Notes: generated by a model not told the origin, from the sequence alone. A stretch of 64,000 nt of DNA from Bacillota bacterium (GCA_017437745.1 JAFRYI010000018.1:35560-99559), one strand, 5' to 3'. Shown: positions 34,044 to 42,935, numbered from the stretch's first letter. Numbers and translations: made by a program.

Positions 34044-35513
34044 ATGATAGGTTACATTATTCTTGCGATAGTAGTCATATTCCTTGCGGTGCTGCTTATC
34101 AGGACCGCGGCGTTCAAACCTGCGCCTCAGCCCCCTGAGGACTTCGCGGACGTGGAGTTCGACAAGGGCAAAGCCGCGGACTGCCTCGCGCAGCTTGTAA
34201 AGTGCAAAACAGTGTCCTACGTGGATCACTCGCTGGAGGACGACGCGGAGTTCGAGAAGCTGATCGGCCTGCTGCCGTCGCTCTATCCCAACGTGTTTAA
34301 GACCTGCGACTTTACGAGACTCGAGGACCGCGGCATTCTGTTCCGCTGGCCGGGCAAAGGCTCCGCGAAAGGCGAAGCCCCCAAGGCCTGCAAGGCTGAC
34401 GAAGGCCCCTCAGTCCTTATGGCGCACTACGATGTGGTGCCCGTGGAGGAGAAGAACTGGGATAAGGATCCATTCTGCGCGGAGGTAGCAGACGGAGTAA
34501 TGTGGGGCAGGGGAACGCTGGATACCAAGGTCACATTCAACGGCGCTCTGTTCGCAGCGGACACCCTTATCGCAAAGGGCTTCGTTCCCGAAAAGGACGT
34601 ATACATGGCCTTCTCCGGCCAGGAGGAGATAAACGGCAAAGGCGCAGTGCACATAGTGGACTGGCTGATGGAGCGCGGCATAGAGCCCGCCATGGTAGTG
34701 GACGAGGGCGGAGCGGTCGTGGAAGGAGTCTTCCCGGGCGTCTCCGGTTCCTGCGCGCTTATAGGCATAGCGGAAAAGGGCCTCATGAACGTGGACTTCA
34801 AGCTGGATACCAACGGCGGACACGCTTCGGCGCCGGCTCCTCATACGCCGGTGGGCCGCCTCTCCAAAGCATGCGTGGACATAGAAGACCACCCCTGCAA
34901 GAGCCACTTCACGGAGCCCGTTCTTAAGATGTTCGACACTCTCGGCAGACATTCCAGTTTCCTGTACCGTATGATATTCGCCAACCTCTGGTGCTTCCGC
35001 GGAGTGCTGGACATGATATGCAAGAAGAGCGGCGGCGAGCTCAACGCGCTTGTCCGCACCACCACCGCCTTTACTCAGATGAGCGGAAGCAAGGCCAACA
35101 ACGTAATACCGCCGTCGGCGTCCATGACCGCCAACGTGCGCATCAATCCGGCCGACACTTCGAAGACCGTTCTGGAGCACTACCGCAGCGTAATAAAGGA
35201 CCCGGAAGTAAAGATCGAGGCCGCCGTGGAGGCCGAGCCCAGCCGCATCTCCCGCACGGACGTGGATGGTTGGGAACGCGTCTGCAAGGCTATACGCGGA
35301 ACATGGAAGGGCACGCTGGTGTCCCCGTACCTTATGGTGCAGTGCTCCGACAGCCGCCACTACGGTAAGCTATCGGACCGCGTGTACCGCTTCTCCGCGA
35401 TGGATCTAACGTCAGAGGAGCGCCGCATGATACACGGCAACAACGAGCGCATACGTCTGGACTGCATGGCCCGAGCCGTGGAGTTCTACATCAGGCTCAT
35501 TGAGCAGTGCTGA
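34044..35513 (+). CDS. M20-family metallopeptidase with N-terminal membrane anchor
   Basis: 489 residues. One N-terminal transmembrane helix (about 2-22) is followed by an M20 fold: MAHYDVVPV (first zinc His and catalytic Asp), GRGTLDTK (bridging Asp), FSGQEEINGKGA (catalytic Glu) and a late metal site near SRHYGKL. The plan resembles carboxypeptidase S / PM20D1-type enzymes, which hydrolyse dipeptides or N-acyl amino acids. It ends the three-gene unit with the two membrane proteins; a terminator follows. Confidence 0.88.
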   Translation: MIGYIILAIVVIFLAVLLIRTAAFKPAPQPPEDFADVEFDKGKAADCLAQLVKCKTVSYVDHSLEDDAEFEKLIGLLPSLYPNVFKTCDFTRLEDRGILFRWPGKGSAKGEAPKACKADEGPSVLMAHYDVVPVEEKNWDKDPFCAEVADGVMWGRGTLDTKVTFNGALFAADTLIAKGFVPEKDVYMAFSGQEEINGKGAVHIVDWLMERGIEPAMVVDEGGAVVEGVFPGVSGSCALIGIAEKGLMNVDFKLDTNGGHASAPAPHTPVGRLSKACVDIEDHPCKSHFTEPVLKMFDTLGRHSSFLYRMIFANLWCFRGVLDMICKKSGGELNALVRTTTAFTQMSGSKANNVIPPSASMTANVRINPADTSKTVLEHYRSVIKDPEVKIEAAVEAEPSRISRTDVDGWERVCKAIRGTWKGTLVSPYLMVQCSDSRHYGKLSDRVYRFSAMDLTSEERRMIHGNNERIRLDCMARAVEFYIRLIEQC

Positions 35514-35526
35514 GGATGCATAAACC

Positions 35527-35571
35527 AAGGGCCGGGACGCAAAAAACTCTTTGCAATTCCGGCCCTTTGTG
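35527..35571 (+). terminator. Terminator after the M20 peptidase
   Basis: Stem AAGGGCCGG/CCGGCCCTT with a loop of 23 nt, then TGTGTT. It lies 14 bp after the stop codon. Confidence 0.7.
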
Positions 35572-35580
35572 TTATTATAT
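35551..35580 (+). promoter_or_regulatory. Possible tRNA promoter inside the terminator
   Basis: TTGCAA (35551-35556) and TATTAT (35573-35578) with a 16-bp spacer, about 40 bp before the tRNA. The -35 box lies within the loop and 3' arm of the preceding terminator. Confidence 0.4.
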
Positions 35581-35618
35581 CCCTTGCACCGGCTAAGTCC
35601 GGCCGTGCAGCAGAATAC

Positions 35619-35694
35619 GGTCCATTAGCTCAGCTGGGAGAGCGTCTGGGTGACAACCAGAAGGTCACAAGTTCAAGTCTTGTATGGGCCACCA
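35619..35694 (+). tRNA. tRNA-Val (GAC)
   Basis: Full cloverleaf: acceptor GGTCCAT/ATGGGCC (one T-G pair), D-arm GCTC/GAGC, anticodon arm TCTGG/CCAGA with loop GTGACAA (anticodon GAC at 35652-35654), T-arm ACAAG/CTTGT, and encoded CCA. Its 3' half is repeated at 38590-38636. Confidence 0.95.
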
Positions 35695-35695
35695 A
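35649..35695 (+). repeat. attL-like 47-bp direct repeat (3' half of tRNA-Val)
   Basis: Identical over 47 bp to 38590-38636, running from the anticodon stem to one base past CCA. This is the classical position of tyrosine-integrase attachment sites in tRNA genes; the intact tRNA is kept on this side. Confidence 0.88.
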
Positions 35696-35697
35696 GT

Positions 35698-35750
35698 AAA
35701 GAGCCTTATTTTTCGAGGGGTTTCAGCCTTGATGATAAGGCTCTTTTATT
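35698..35750. terminator. Bidirectional terminator after tRNA-Val
   Basis: Perfect 12-bp stem AAAGAGCCTTAT/ATAAGGCTCTTT followed by TATT; on the minus strand the stem is also followed by a T-rich end. It closes the tRNA transcript and could stop transcripts coming out of the island. Confidence 0.8.
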
Positions 35751-35811
35751 GATTGTTTTTGAAACTTTCCCCCATTTTTCCCCCAACCTTGTTTTTTTGA
35801 GCGTTATTACA

Positions 35812-35950
35812 ATAAAAAAGACCGCCTAAGCGGTCATTATCGAATATGCTTTGGCAGGCGTTGCGTTCTCCTGCATCTCTCGGCTTTCGCCTATTCTGCC
35901 AAAGGCGTGTGGTCGCAACGAAATCTACCACCTCAAAGCATATTCTTGAC
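35812..35950 (-). ncRNA. Candidate structured RNA with intrinsic terminator
   Basis: On the minus strand a 12-bp perfect closing stem (35842-35853 with 35934-35945, GAATATGCTTTG type) encloses three local hairpins: 35909-35931, 35888-35907 and 35854-35874. The loops of the first and last contain complementary 7-mers (CGTTGCG and CGCAACG), able to form a kissing interaction. GACCGC/GCGGTC at 35820-35835 followed by TTTTTTATT is a good terminator just downstream. No promoter was identified; the RNA might instead be the 3' untranslated end of the small gene at 35933-36061. Confidence 0.5.
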
Positions 35951-36061
35951 AAGCACATCTGGTGGGTGTGCCAAGTCCCACATCTCTTCTAACCATTGCT
36001 GGTGTGTAGTCAGCACGATCTCTACTTCAGATATCCTTGTATGGATAGTATAAACCATCAT
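35933..36061 (-). CDS. Hypothetical 42-residue protein in the island
   Basis: Minus-strand frame of 42 residues with many charged and aromatic residues (VLTTHQQWLEEMWDLAHPP). Two adjacent ATG codons at its start; no clear SD. Its stop codon lies in the outer stem of the candidate structured RNA. It looks coding by composition but is too short to assign. It competes with a 70-residue frame (35746-35958) in another phase, which has worse composition. Confidence 0.35.
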   Translation of the reverse strand: MMVYTIHTRISEVEIVLTTHQQWLEEMWDLAHPPDVLVKNML

Positions 36062-36188
36062 TCTATATTAAGTAAAGCATCTATAAATGGCTAAAGATTT
36101 TTATTTGATTAATACTTATTGGTTTTACTGTTAGGTGTTTGCATGATATTATTAAGAAAAACTAGCATATGGTAAGGATACAATTCAA

Positions 36189-38312
36189 ATGCCACAAAAA
36201 AAGACTCCGGAAGAGTTTATAAATGAACTTAGGGAGATATCTCCGGATATCATTCCTCTTGAAACTTATATAAATTATTCAACCAAGATAAAGTTCCGGT
36301 GCAGTAAATGCGGTAATCAATGGTTAGCGTCTCCTGCACATGTTCTTTCTGGTGAGGGCTGCCCTATCTGTGCTAGGAAAAAAAGTGCGGATAAAAGGAG
36401 ATACTCCAAAGAGGAGTTTTCTAAAAAGGTTCGTTTATTACACCCAAACATTGAAGTAGTCGGAGACTATATCAATAGTCAGACTAAAATATTAGTTCAT
36501 TGTACAAAATGCGATAACAAGTGGAGTGTGGTTCCTGCAAGTTTGTTGCATGGAACAGGCTGCCCAAAATGTAACAAACGCTTCCGGAGAAACACAGAAG
36601 GATTTATTGATGAGCTGAAGGTTATTAGCCCACATATCTCTGTTTTAGGTCATTATAAAAACGCACATGAGAAGATTCTTGTGCGGTGTAATCGTTGTGG
36701 AACCGAATGGTATGTTGAGCCGAATAGCTTGTTAAAAGGAAATGATTGCCCCAATTGTAATCATTCTCAGACATCGGTAATTGAACAGATCCTTTATAAA
36801 TCGTTTAGTTTATTGGTTGGGGAAGGAAAGGTGATCAGCCGAGATAGAACAACAATAGGGAAAGAACTAGATATTTACGTTCCGGATCTTGCGTTAGCTG
36901 TAGAATTCGGAGCTTGGTATTGGCACTCTAACAGACTTCAGAATGATCAAGAAAAAGAACGTTTATGTGAACAAGCTGGCATCCGTCTTGTTACATTATA
37001 CGAGGGCTGTCCGAAAGAAACTGTTGTAGAAAGACTTAAAAATGCCATATGCTTTACAGATACCATTAGCAACGAGAAGAATTATGAAACAATCCGAGAG
37101 TTCATCTATACAATTTGCAACGATTACGGACTAGATTCTTCAGATATTACCAATCAATGGAAGCCCATAGTTAAACAAGCTAAAGAGGAATCGCGGAAAA
37201 AAGATGCTGAACAATTCGCTAGGGAGCTTGCAATTGTGAGCCCCGAAATAGAGTATCTTGGAGAATACTCTGGTTCCAAAAATAGTGTGTATGTAAAATG
37301 CAGAAAATGTGGTGCAGAATGGTTAGCATCTTCTGCATATGATTTGCTACACGGACACGGGTGTCCGGAGTGTGCAAAAATACAAAGAGGAGTATCTCAA
37401 AGACTAAGCCCAGAAGAGTTTAGAAAACGCGTGTTAGAGATCAATCCGGATTTAGAATTGCTTGAAGAATACAATGGGCCGAATGAACTGGTTCTTTGTC
37501 GTTGTAAAAAATGTGGAACTGAATGGATGGCAAAGCCGGACAGCATTCTCTATAAAAGGCGGAATTGTCCTACATGTTCTCCTGTAACAAAGAAGACTAA
37601 TGAACAGTTCTTAATGGAATTATCGACTAAAACTGATAGCATAGTGCCATTAGAGGAATACAAGAATTCTAGAACGCCCATTCGGTTTAAATGCATAACC
37701 TGTAATTATGAATGGACCGCAAAACCAAGTGATATTATACGAGGAACAGGTTGCCCGAGATGTGCAAAAAGAATAAGCATCTCCCATGAAGAGTTTGTTT
37801 CCCGTATGGGGAAGATCAATAATCAAATTGAAATAATAGGGGAATACAAGGATAGTAAATCAAAAGTAAAGTGCCGTTGTAAAAAATGTGGATATGAATG
37901 GTTGGCGACCCCATCCAATTTGTTGAAAGGATCTGGATGCCAAAGTTGTGCGGGGACGCTTCGACTAACAGATGAAGAATTCCGCAACAGGCTTCATACA
38001 ATCAATTCCAAGATTACTCCATTAGAACAATATATAAATAGGAGTACTAAAATACTGTGCGTATGTGGAGTTTGTGGTTATAAATGGAAAGCATCTCCAG
38101 GTAATCTTTTAGGAGGACATGGATGCCCAAAGTGTAAGGCTGCTAAAGCGAGAAGGATTAGAGAGAAAAAAATCGTGTGTATTGAGACCGGGCAAATATA
38201 TGATTCCATTTCGGCTGCAAAAGCTGCAACAGTAATAACTACAATAAGCGACTGTTTAAAACATAAAACAAAGACCGCAGGGAAACTCCATTGGGCTTAT
38301 GTTGAAAAATAA
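36189..38312 (+). CDS. Zinc-ribbon repeat protein with Vsr-like nuclease and NUMOD1-like domain
   Basis: 707 residues, AT-rich. Eight repeats of about 60 residues each contain CxxC...CPxC with the pattern EEF...KCGxxW...GCPxC (DUF4379-like zinc ribbons): three before and five after a central nuclease domain (about 195-320). That domain has GKELDIYVPDLALAVEFGAW, WHS and GIRLVTLYEG, as in Vsr-like or PD-(D/E)XK endonucleases of phages and homing elements. The last 50 residues (VCIETGQIYDSISAAKAA) resemble NUMOD1 DNA-binding modules of homing endonucleases. Such proteins are probably DNA-targeting nucleases of mobile elements. It is the only large gene of the tRNA-Val island. Confidence 0.8.
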   Translation: MPQKKTPEEFINELREISPDIIPLETYINYSTKIKFRCSKCGNQWLASPAHVLSGEGCPICARKKSADKRRYSKEEFSKKVRLLHPNIEVVGDYINSQTKILVHCTKCDNKWSVVPASLLHGTGCPKCNKRFRRNTEGFIDELKVISPHISVLGHYKNAHEKILVRCNRCGTEWYVEPNSLLKGNDCPNCNHSQTSVIEQILYKSFSLLVGEGKVISRDRTTIGKELDIYVPDLALAVEFGAWYWHSNRLQNDQEKERLCEQAGIRLVTLYEGCPKETVVERLKNAICFTDTISNEKNYETIREFIYTICNDYGLDSSDITNQWKPIVKQAKEESRKKDAEQFARELAIVSPEIEYLGEYSGSKNSVYVKCRKCGAEWLASSAYDLLHGHGCPECAKIQRGVSQRLSPEEFRKRVLEINPDLELLEEYNGPNELVLCRCKKCGTEWMAKPDSILYKRRNCPTCSPVTKKTNEQFLMELSTKTDSIVPLEEYKNSRTPIRFKCITCNYEWTAKPSDIIRGTGCPRCAKRISISHEEFVSRMGKINNQIEIIGEYKDSKSKVKCRCKKCGYEWLATPSNLLKGSGCQSCAGTLRLTDEEFRNRLHTINSKITPLEQYINRSTKILCVCGVCGYKWKASPGNLLGGHGCPKCKAAKARRIREKKIVCIETGQIYDSISAAKAATVITTISDCLKHKTKTAGKLHWAYVEK

Positions 38313-38589
38313 GGAAGAATAGAGGATTGTGGAGGCATATGATAAAAAACGCTATAAAAAAGAATAGGGGAGAAGAAACAACTCCTTAACCCGAACTCAA
38401 AAAACTTTCCCCCGTTTTTCCCCCGATACAAACGATTATACCTATTTAGAGGTTATTATAGATTACTACAAATTAGCTCAAGCAATAGAAGCAGAAATAC
38501 CGGGAATGCTTGAAATATAAGCATTTTATGATAACAAATTAGGATAGATGAATACACCGGATTATATGCTATTCCAGTTCGGTTTACTC
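38313..38589. other. Right end of the island, no assignable gene
   Basis: The stretch holds the second copy of the ACTTTCCCCC-type motif (about 38402-38424). A short open stretch follows (about 38400-38519), encoding a Tyr/Ile-rich peptide that ends EIPGMLEI. No start codon fits it, so it may be the 3' remnant of a lost gene. Confidence 0.5.
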
Positions 38590-38636
38590 GGTGACAACCA
38601 GAAGGTCACAAGTTCAAGTCTTGTATGGGCCACCAA
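38590..38636 (+). repeat. attR-like 47-bp direct repeat (tRNA-Val 3' fragment)
   Basis: Identical to 35649-35695. No 5' half of a tRNA precedes it, so this is not a second functional tRNA gene but the far attachment scar. Confidence 0.88.
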
Positions 38637-38637
38637 A

Positions 38638-38680
38638 AACCCCGAAACTTCAACGGTTTCGGGGTTCAGTCATTTTTTGA
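38638..38680 (+). terminator. Terminator downstream of attR
   Basis: Stem AACCCCGAAAC/GTTTCGGGGTT with a short loop, then CAGTCATTTTTT. It probably represents the original tRNA-Val terminator, displaced by the island insertion. Confidence 0.8.
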
Positions 38681-38792
38681 GCTCATGCCAATTTCAAGGA
38701 TGTGCCAATTGTGTACCAATTTGTGTTTTTGACCCGGCAACAGATTTTTATTATGTTAATGATATCATGACCATTGCGGCACTTATCTGTTT

Positions 38793-40358
38793 TTAACTTT
38801 TGTTTTGATCCAGGACGGCAAACGCCAGTTCCAGTACTAAGCGGTTTTGTGGATTGTTAAGATCCATGTCAAGTATCTTTTCTATGCGCCCGATGCGGTA
38901 TAAAAAAGTGTTTCGGTGTATATATGCCCGTCGTATGGTCTCCGCTATGTTCCGTTCGCTCTCCAGATAGATGCGCAGTAGCTCTACGTATTCCGTGCCT
39001 TTCTTTTTGTCGTGCAAGATCAGAGCCTTCAGACCGTCCGGGATAAGCGTGTCGGGTATGGTATCTTTAAGGCACTTGTCCAGAAGATCGTCCAGCTGAT
39101 AGTCTTCATAGCAGAAATACCAGTAAGTGGGGTTCTTCAGGACTCCCAGGGTCCTTGCCGTTTCAGCCTGCCTGAAGAAAAAGTGGAGCTGATGGAAGTT
39201 GTCGTAGGTCGTACTTATCCCGGCCTCCAGCAGATTGTCTCTCAGTATTGGGAGCAGCGTTTCGAGCAGTTGTTCCCTTGTCATTCCGGCATGCGTAAGA
39301 TCGAACACATAGATTATGCGGTCTTCGAACACCGTATAGCAGTCATTGCCTAACAACGACGATAGCATAAGGCTCGCGTCGACCATGTTCTGAGGCGTGT
39401 TTCCGCGACCCTTCAGGCAGAGCGACATGCATACGAACCGGTCTTTTCCTTTCCACCCGCAGTGTCTCAGAACGGCAGAAATATTGTCTCCGAATACAGG
39501 TTGGTCCGCCGCAAGAGCACGCAGTGTCTGATCCATTTCCACCGGCCGGTCGAAAGCGTTGGTGCCTCTGGATATCAGTGCCTTTTTAACATACTGCCCA
39601 AGGACCTGTATGATCGCGAAATCCTTTTCGACTATAGGGTCGCTGATCTCCTGGAATCCTATCCTGGCAAGGTGTACGTCGTTTACGACTATGTTGTAGA
39701 ACAGAGTCCTGTATCCCTCGTTGTCTCCCGGGTAGACGGTCGGGACGTCTATGTTTTTCGTCTTGTGGTATTCCGGGTCTGCAAGCAGCTCCTGGATCTC
39801 TTCCGCAGTCATAGCTTCTCCTGTCTGCGGCGGGTTCTCTTCCAGCAGCTGTTTGATCTGAGGATCAAACGGAGCCAGCTTCGGTACGTACGAAAAGATG
39901 TACCGGAAAGACGCTCCGATCGCCCAGATCGGGTTCCTGATCCCCAGCGACGCGGACGTAACTTCCGCCATTTCCCTGAGCGGTCTGTTCTCGTCCAGTA
40001 TCCACTGCAGTTTCTGTTCCCACTGGCCGTACTTCGCGAAGATCCTGCTGACCCCGTTCATGACCGACAGGATGCTTATGCTTTGTTCTGTATATGCTAC
40101 CTCCAGGTCCGAGTCCAGCCATTTCTTCGCAGGCCTGCCGATGCAGATCAGGGAAGGGCGGCCGCATTCGACCTTAGGAAGCTTTTCCGGAAGCATGCCG
40201 GCCTCGGCTATGTACAATACATCTTCGCCGAGCGTTTCCGGGGTATCATCCAGCAGGACCGGATAGGCGGTCTTCAGTTTATATGGTTTGTCCGGCCTGT
40301 TTATCCTTAGATTCCATTCAGGCATTTCATCCTTAATGATAGATAGATTCAGTCTCAT
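38793..40358 (-). CDS. PucR/CdaR-family transcriptional regulator
   Basis: 521 residues. The N-terminal half is a ligand-sensing region without recognised motifs. The C-terminal HTH of the PucR type is clear: LLRIYLESERNIAETIRRAY, HRNTFLYRIGRIEKIL and LVLELAFAVL. It is divergent from the UroD-like methyltransferase gene across 215 bp, so it probably controls that gene and the MFS transporters in response to a small molecule. Confidence 0.88.
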   Translation of the reverse strand: MRLNLSIIKDEMPEWNLRINRPDKPYKLKTAYPVLLDDTPETLGEDVLYIAEAGMLPEKLPKVECGRPSLICIGRPAKKWLDSDLEVAYTEQSISILSVMNGVSRIFAKYGQWEQKLQWILDENRPLREMAEVTSASLGIRNPIWAIGASFRYIFSYVPKLAPFDPQIKQLLEENPPQTGEAMTAEEIQELLADPEYHKTKNIDVPTVYPGDNEGYRTLFYNIVVNDVHLARIGFQEISDPIVEKDFAIIQVLGQYVKKALISRGTNAFDRPVEMDQTLRALAADQPVFGDNISAVLRHCGWKGKDRFVCMSLCLKGRGNTPQNMVDASLMLSSLLGNDCYTVFEDRIIYVFDLTHAGMTREQLLETLLPILRDNLLEAGISTTYDNFHQLHFFFRQAETARTLGVLKNPTYWYFCYEDYQLDDLLDKCLKDTIPDTLIPDGLKALILHDKKKGTEYVELLRIYLESERNIAETIRRAYIHRNTFLYRIGRIEKILDMDLNNPQNRLVLELAFAVLDQNKS

Positions 40359-40573
40359 TGTCCCTGCCTTTCCTTGTGCAGCGCAGTGCGTACGCGTCTT
40401 CCGGTTTCCATTATATAAAGTTCGTATAAAATATACAAATTCTATTTTAAAATACGGACAGTTTAGAGTCTATTATGCCGGAAAACGTTTATGATATTAT
40501 ACTTTCGGAAATGATCGATCAACACAAATTTTGACAAATAATGACGAAAAACAAGTGAGTTTGGAGAAAACAA

Positions 40574-41662
40574 ATGAGTAAGATCAAATTCGATCCCGAA
40601 AAAGAAATGCAGGTCCGGGGGATCTATCCTCAGACAGGAACCTGGTACGGCAATCCGTACATGCCGGTGGAAATGCTCACGCAGCCGATCACACCTGCCG
40701 AGAATCTTCTCCGCTACTACCGCGGTGAGGATTACGAATGGATACCGGATCTAAGCAGCGACTCGCTGGATCTGACGCCGGACTGCAATCCGGATGCCTC
40801 GGCCTCCGATTATACAGGTGGTCTGGACGCTTTCGGAGTAAAGTGGATCCCTGTAGGAGACGGTTCCATGCTTCCGGCGTTCGTGGAGCCCGGATTCTTC
40901 CTTATAGACGACATAGCCGACTGGCGCACCATGAAGTGGCCGGACGTCGACAGCTGGGGTTGGGAAGAGTACGGAAAGATGTTCCGCGAAAGGCACAAGG
41001 ACGACGACCGCTTAAGACGCGGCACACTGCTCTCCGGATACTTCGAAAGACTCATATCCATAATGACTTTCGAAGGCGCCGCTATGGCTCTCATAACCGA
41101 TCCGGATTCCGTAAAGGAGTTCTTCGACAAGCTGACGGATCTCAACATGCAGATAATGGATCACTACATCAACGATTTCGGCTGCAAGGCGTTCCTGATG
41201 CACGACGACTGGGCGGCGCAGCGTTCTCCGTTCTTCTCGCTCAACACGGTCATGGAACTGATCGTTCCTTACGTAAAGAGGCTTGTCGACTACGCTCACT
41301 CCAAGGGCATGATCTTCACCCTGCACAGCTGCGGAAACGGCGTGGATCTTATCCCCGCGTATAAAGCCACCGGCATCGATGCCTGGCAGGTCCAGGACAC
41401 CGCCGTCGACATGGAAAAGGCCAGAGAGCTTTGCGGCGACGATCTGATGCTGGAAATGTATCCGGTCATCCCTGACGAACTGGAAGGGGAGGCTCTGGAG
41501 AAGTATCTTGAAGAGACTATGCGCGCGCACTGCACCGATCACCGCGGCATGCTGCTCCTTATGGATTACAACTTCGAACGCGTAGCGACTACCAGAAAGA
41601 TCCTCTACCGTCTCGGCCGCGAGATCGCATGGGAGCTTACCGGCGAAAACAACTGCAAATAA
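40574..41662 (+). CDS. UroD-family (MtaA/CmuA-like) methyltransferase
   Basis: 362 residues of the uroporphyrinogen decarboxylase superfamily. The zinc site of the methyltransferase branch is visible as FTLHSCGNGVDLIP (His-x-Cys), and MHDDWAAQ and EMYPVIPDE fit the barrel. The N-terminus lacks the arginine-rich URO-D motif of heme synthesis, so a methyltransferase acting on a methylated small molecule or corrinoid is more likely. No corrinoid protein gene is adjacent. It is followed by two MFS transporters and faces a PucR regulator, suggesting use of an imported methylated compound. Confidence 0.75.
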   Translation: MSKIKFDPEKEMQVRGIYPQTGTWYGNPYMPVEMLTQPITPAENLLRYYRGEDYEWIPDLSSDSLDLTPDCNPDASASDYTGGLDAFGVKWIPVGDGSMLPAFVEPGFFLIDDIADWRTMKWPDVDSWGWEEYGKMFRERHKDDDRLRRGTLLSGYFERLISIMTFEGAAMALITDPDSVKEFFDKLTDLNMQIMDHYINDFGCKAFLMHDDWAAQRSPFFSLNTVMELIVPYVKRLVDYAHSKGMIFTLHSCGNGVDLIPAYKATGIDAWQVQDTAVDMEKARELCGDDLMLEMYPVIPDELEGEALEKYLEETMRAHCTDHRGMLLLMDYNFERVATTRKILYRLGREIAWELTGENNCK

Positions 41663-41723
41663 ACTGCTTGATCAATTAATTGTGTTATAGATAAACAGTA
41701 CGGCAATACACAGGAGGTACAAA

Positions 41724-42920
41724 ATGTCTACTAAGATGTCTAAACCCAAATTCATACTGTTCTGTGCGGCGTTGATCCTGACTCACGTGATCTCGATGCA
41801 CGACATGGTCATCTATCCGATCGTAAACAATCTTTACGAGTTATTCTACGAGAACATGGCCGGCGTCAACTTCATAATCTCCGGACCCGCGATCTTCATG
41901 TTCGTCGCTTCGCTTCTGGCTCCTTACATAATGAAGTTCGTTGACAAGAAGACGCTTCTCATCATATGCTGCGTCATCTTCGCGATCTTCTCCATCGGAG
42001 GCGCGGCAGTAGAGACCGTTCCTTACATCATCGTCGCAAGGTCCATCTGCGGCTTCATGTACGGAATCGTTCAGGTAGTAGTCATCGGCATCGTGGCCGA
42101 CTACTTCATCGACGACAACAAGCGCGCCACGTTCATGGGTGTGTACAACGCAGGAATGGCGCTTATCGGCGCGGTAATGAGCGCTGTAGCGGGGGTCTTC
42201 GCCGTAAACGGATGGAAGAACGCGTACTACACATATCTCATCTCCATCCCGATGCTGCTGCTCGTCATCTTCTTCGTTCCGAAGCTTCAGGCCAGGATCG
42301 AAGAGGCTCAGGAACAGGCTGCGGCAACAGAGACTGCTGCAAAGACCAAGGGCGGTTTCAGCGCCAAGTTCTGGATAATGCTGATCACGTTCTTTGTGCT
42401 GTGCGTGGCCTACACTCCGATGATGATGATGACTTCCGTGTACATCGCGGAGAACGCTCTGGGCAACGAAGCTCTGGCAGGACTTGCCGGATCCGTCGGA
42501 ACCATTGCGAGTGGAGTATTCTGCCTGATCTTCGGTCTTGTATACAGCAAGCTTAAGGCCAGAACATCCCTGATCAGCTATGCGGGAGTAGGCATTGCGC
42601 TTCTGGGAATGTACTTCATAAAGGGACCGGCCATCTTCCTGGTATTCTGTGCCATCGCCGGCGCCACATACGGATTCCTTTACTCTTACATGTTCACTCA
42701 GGTAATAGTACTTGTAGCGTCTGAGAACGCGAACAAAGCAATAAGCTACCTGACAGCAGTATACGCCGCGTCCATTTTCATAGGGCCATACGCAACGACC
42801 TGGATCATGGGTATGGTCGGAGATTCCATCACCACGGCATCTCTGATATTCGGCATCATCTGCATAGTCTGCCTGGTAGTTGATTTCTTCAACACCGCCA
42901 AGATGCGCAGTGCTGAGTGA
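41724..42920 (+). CDS. MFS transporter 1 of the UroD locus
   Basis: 398 residues with AGGAGGT SD and twelve predicted membrane segments; the central loop (about 190-215) is Glu/Ala/Lys-rich. The RSICGFMYGIVQVVVIGIVAD segment is typical of helices 4-5 of the family. It lies 61 bp after the methyltransferase gene. The substrate is probably that of the methyltransferase, by position only. Confidence 0.82.
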   Translation: MSTKMSKPKFILFCAALILTHVISMHDMVIYPIVNNLYELFYENMAGVNFIISGPAIFMFVASLLAPYIMKFVDKKTLLIICCVIFAIFSIGGAAVETVPYIIVARSICGFMYGIVQVVVIGIVADYFIDDNKRATFMGVYNAGMALIGAVMSAVAGVFAVNGWKNAYYTYLISIPMLLLVIFFVPKLQARIEEAQEQAAATETAAKTKGGFSAKFWIMLITFFVLCVAYTPMMMMTSVYIAENALGNEALAGLAGSVGTIASGVFCLIFGLVYSKLKARTSLISYAGVGIALLGMYFIKGPAIFLVFCAIAGATYGFLYSYMFTQVIVLVASENANKAISYLTAVYAASIFIGPYATTWIMGMVGDSITTASLIFGIICIVCLVVDFFNTAKMRSAE

Positions 42921-42935
42921 TCTATAACACGTCGG

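Larger units (their letters stand above)
35649..38636. mobile_element. 2.9-kb AT-rich genomic island in tRNA-Val
   Basis: Bounded by the two 47-bp tRNA-derived repeats. The contents are AT-rich, unlike the GC-rich flanks. It holds the zinc-ribbon nuclease gene, a small minus-strand frame and a structured-RNA candidate. No integrase or recombinase gene is visible, so it is either non-autonomous or a remnant. A 22-bp motif with one mismatch (ACTTTCCCCC...TTTTTCCCCC) occurs near both ends, at about 35764 and 38404. Confidence 0.8.

Noticed and set aside
35746..35958. 70-residue minus-strand frame in the island
   Set aside because: It runs through the structured RNA and terminator sequence and has poor composition; the 42-residue frame in another phase is slightly more plausible.
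38590..38665. Second tRNA-Val gene
   Set aside because: Only the 3' half from the anticodon stem onward is present; no acceptor 5' strand or D-arm precedes it.
38548..38796. 82-residue frame after the island
   Set aside because: It reads through the attR tRNA fragment and the terminator, so it is unlikely to be a gene.
40574..41662. Uroporphyrinogen decarboxylase of heme synthesis
   Set aside because: The zinc-type HSCGN motif and the lack of the N-terminal arginine motif place it in the methyltransferase branch; the context is transport, not heme genes.
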